Shown here piece after piece: positions 62,125-64,000 of a stretch of DNA of 64,000 nucleotides. The position numbers and the translations under genes were made by a program. Origin of the DNA: Clostridiales bacterium. GTDB taxonomy: Bacteria > Bacillota > Clostridia > Saccharofermentanales > Saccharofermentanaceae. The DNA lies in the NCBI GenBank assembly GCA_017561715.1, contig JAFZBN010000016.1:1-64000 (forward strand). The letters run 5' to 3'. The notes under the pieces were generated by a model that worked only from the letters and a program-made list of their open reading frames with translations, did not search any database and was not told where the DNA came from. The number at the start of each line of letters is the position of its first letter. Within the stretch, counting starts at the first letter, position 1.

Positions 62125-63444
62125 ATGAGGATCGCGGGAATCATTGCCGAATACAATCCCCTGCATAACGGGCATCTGCGTCTGTTTCAAAAGATCCGCG
62201 AGGAGCTTTCGGATAAGACACCGATCGTCGTGATCATGAGCGGCGAATTTGTTCAGCGCGGCATCCCATCGATCATTGACCGCGAGAGCCGTGTCTGTGC
62301 GCTTCTTTGCTGCGGCGCCGACCTCGTTTTCGAGCTTCCCTTTACTTTCGCGACCGGCTCTGCCGACCGTTTCGCGCACGGCGGCGTTCAATCGCTTCTC
62401 CAAAGCGGCGTCATCACGGACCTATATTTCGGAGCCGAACATCCTTCTCTTTCCGATCTATCCCTTATCGCGGAAAAGGACTTTGAATCGGATCCTGTTT
62501 TCTCCGAAAAACTCGAGCAGTTCCAAAAAGACGGTCTTCCCTATGCCGCTGCCTGGCAGGAAGCCGCTAACGCCGTGATCGAGGGTCTTCCGGAAGGAAG
62601 TTTTCCGCTGACTTCAGAAGAATTCGGAAGCATCATCCGACAGCCCAATAACATCCTGGCGATCTCGTATCTTCGCGAGCTTCATCGCTCCGGATCAAAT
62701 GTAGTTCCGCACCTTGTGTGCCGCGAAGGCTCCTACCACGAAGAAGAGCTTTCCGAAAACGAATTCCCGAGTGCCACGGCGATCCGAAAGACCATCCTCG
62801 AAAGATATAACGATCTCGAAAAAGGCGACTTCATCCGCTCACTCGGCGATCTTCTGCCGTATGTACCATCTGAGATGCTTGCCGAGATGCTGCATCTTTG
62901 GAATCAGGACACGATCCCGATGGGCGAAAAGCACCTGCTTTCGCACTGTCTTCCGATCCTTCGTTCTTGTTCTTCCGAGCAGCTTTCTTCGACCGCGCAT
63001 ATGGGGCCGCAGCTTGCCGGGCACCTGAAGTCTTCGGTTCGCTCGATGCATTACGATCCGAAACAGGATCTTCCCGAAACATTCCGAAAAGCCGTCGAGA
63101 CCAAGTGCTTTTCGTACACACGTATCCTTCGCTCGCTTTCTTCTCTTTCCGTCGGCCAGACGCAGGAAGATCTGCAAAAACTTACTGATCCGAAATATCT
63201 CCGCCTTCTCGGTTTTTCCGAAAAGGGTCGCGGCGTCTTAAAGTCCATGCGCGAATCTTCCGCTCTTCCGATCCTTTCGCGCGCGTCCGACGCCAAGCAC
63301 TTCGGCAAGGATCCCGAATTTGCCCGCATGAACGAACTCGACAGGTTGAGTCACGATCTTTGGACAACGATCGCAAGAGGCACTTTTGAAGAAGACTTCA
63401 AACGCGAAGTCATCCAGTTTAAGAGAAATAAACTCTATCGCTGA
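62125..63444 (+). CDS. tmcAL: tRNA(Met) cytidine acetate ligase
   Basis: A 439-residue cytoplasmic enzyme (YlbM family) that makes N4-acetylcytidine at the wobble position of elongator tRNA-Met from acetate and ATP. The N-terminal IAGIIAEYNPLHNGHLRLF is the HIGH-like nucleotide-binding motif of the family, followed by VVIMSGEFVQRGIPSI (about 38) and LVFELPFTFATGSADRFAHGGV (about 72). EFPSATAIRKTIL (about 215) matches a conserved RNA-ligase-like element. The start is the ATG at 62125 with TTGGAGGAA upstream; the frame is open far upstream, but that part is the antisense of the neighbouring gene. It is monocistronic. Confidence 0.92.
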   Translation: MRIAGIIAEYNPLHNGHLRLFQKIREELSDKTPIVVIMSGEFVQRGIPSIIDRESRVCALLCCGADLVFELPFTFATGSADRFAHGGVQSLLQSGVITDLYFGAEHPSLSDLSLIAEKDFESDPVFSEKLEQFQKDGLPYAAAWQEAANAVIEGLPEGSFPLTSEEFGSIIRQPNNILAISYLRELHRSGSNVVPHLVCREGSYHEEELSENEFPSATAIRKTILERYNDLEKGDFIRSLGDLLPYVPSEMLAEMLHLWNQDTIPMGEKHLLSHCLPILRSCSSEQLSSTAHMGPQLAGHLKSSVRSMHYDPKQDLPETFRKAVETKCFSYTRILRSLSSLSVGQTQEDLQKLTDPKYLRLLGFSEKGRGVLKSMRESSALPILSRASDAKHFGKDPEFARMNELDRLSHDLWTTIARGTFEEDFKREVIQFKRNKLYR

Positions 63445-63476
63445 TCCTGCTTTTTCACAGATCTTTCAATTCAAAC

Positions 63477-63508
63477 AAAAAACCCGTTAACTTTCGTTAC
63501 CGGATTGG
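63477..63508. terminator. Probable terminator between tmcAL and the edge gene
   Basis: A short imperfect hairpin (CCGTTAAC/GTTACCGG, 4-nt loop) next to an A-run (CAAAAAA) that reads as a T-run on the minus strand, so it best fits the minus-strand edge gene. Further inverted sequence (GCGGA..TGGAGG with CCTCCA..TCCGC, about 63510-63557) lies beside it. There is no gene in 63445-63602. Confidence 0.4.
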
Positions 63509-63602
63509 GCGGAGAAGGATGGAGGCAAATTATGAAACTGCCCTCCAATTCCGCAAACCACATTCCAAATTGACCCTTTCCATGCGCGTCGTTAGGTTCG
63601 TT

Positions 63603-63971
63603 TTATTGCAATACTAACACTCTTTCCCCATTTAGAAATACACTTACTTCTTTGCAGTAACAAGAAATAGCACCTTCTTCAGTATCCGCAACGTAGTAGT
63701 GTATGTTTTCTAACTGATTAGGACGTTCATCGTCTATCTGAATCAAATGAGCCAAGTTTGCATTCGGAGACTGAATCTGAAGATTTGTAAATTCTCTCAA
63801 ATATAACTTGATAGTGTCGGCACTGGTTTTACTCTTCTTCAGTACTATAGTAATGTCCCAAATATCCCTCTCCGAGAAATCTCTTAACAAAATCGAATAT
63901 TCGAGAATTGTCTTATAATCTGCCAGTAGCTTATTAATCTGCAAAATCTCATTCATCTTGGTATTCTCCAT
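63603..63971 (-). CDS. Hypothetical protein in AT-rich DNA
   Basis: A 122-residue protein I do not recognise. It is acidic to neutral, probably alpha/beta (DYKTILEYSILLRDF; DIWDITIVLKK; YYVADTEEGAISCYCKEVSVFLNG), without signal peptide or membrane helix. The size and composition recall small immunity-type proteins, but that is only an impression. Start choice is uncertain: ATG 63971 lacks a ribosome binding site but may be coupled to an upstream gene (CTAATGG), whereas ATG 63956 has GGAG 9 nt before it. The region is clearly more AT-rich than the rest of the window, suggesting horizontally acquired DNA continuing beyond the right edge. Confidence 0.6.
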   Translation of the reverse strand: MENTKMNEILQINKLLADYKTILEYSILLRDFSERDIWDITIVLKKSKTSADTIKLYLREFTNLQIQSPNANLAHLIQIDDERPNQLENIHYYVADTEEGAISCYCKEVSVFLNGERVLVLQ

Positions 63972-64000
63972 TAGTGTATCATTGATTTTTCGTATAGATG

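Overview
The window looks like a chromosomal segment of a Clostridia-class member of the Bacillota with intermediate GC content. Support comes from strong AGGAGG ribosome binding sites, sigma-A-type promoters, frequent GTG/TTG starts and families typical of Clostridia (DUF1836, Mbeg1-like DUF2974, CmpB-type membrane protein, TmcAL, GtrA, cadherin-like surface proteins, a flotillin/NfeD pair). I see no rRNA, tRNA, CRISPR array, transposase or phage structural gene. Species cannot be assigned from sequence alone.

Layout. 1-13.9 kb: 5' part of gap, a MATE transporter, a metallo-beta-lactamase-fold hydrolase, an AqpZ-type aquaporin, a 7TM GGDEF/EAL protein, an Mbeg1-like hydrolase, a flotillin/NfeD/DUF1836 operon, a monoacylglycerol-lipase-like hydrolase and an aconitase-family hydratase. 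14.1-25.7 kb: a LacI-type sensor fused to an intact GGDEF domain, a membrane acyltransferase, a class II PPK2, cardiolipin synthase, a degenerate GGDEF/EAL protein, a glycolipid-type glycosyltransferase and a GH1 beta-glucosidase. 26.2-31.7 kb: two tandem paralogous zinc-ribbon proteins sharing a C-terminal signature. 31.9-38.8 kb: a GNAT fusion, then a six-gene operon of secreted protein, anchored protein, ABC ATPase, two FtsX-like permeases and a CPBP protease. 38.9-46.6 kb: AEC carrier, glpK, malQ, a NYN/OST-HTH protein, prfC and a sugar O-acetyltransferase. 46.7-62.1 kb: a long minus-strand run with thrC, folC, gtrA, a cohesin/cadherin-like surface protein, a glucosaminidase, yfbR, a dGTPase, pcrA and a CmpB-type protein. 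62.1-64 kb: tmcAL and an AT-rich hypothetical gene at the edge.

Most notable signals. (1) The octamer AAAAGCAC or its complement occurs about 29 times by eye where about 2 are expected, with CGAAAAGCAC the commonest extended form; several copies pair into intergenic palindromes and three sit about 40 nt upstream of start codons. (2) Two copies of an about 215-bp intergenic element lie at 25799-26013 and 45736-45949, both bounded by direct CATTGGTAAT-like repeats. (3) Two terminators, after prfC and after thrC, share a conserved core and have covarying outer stems. (4) The 33.0-38.8 kb operon is laid out like a toxin or bacteriocin export/immunity locus, with a terminator directly after its secreted-protein gene. 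(5) The zinc-ribbon pair and an unusually histidine-rich NfeD-like protein have no obvious described role.
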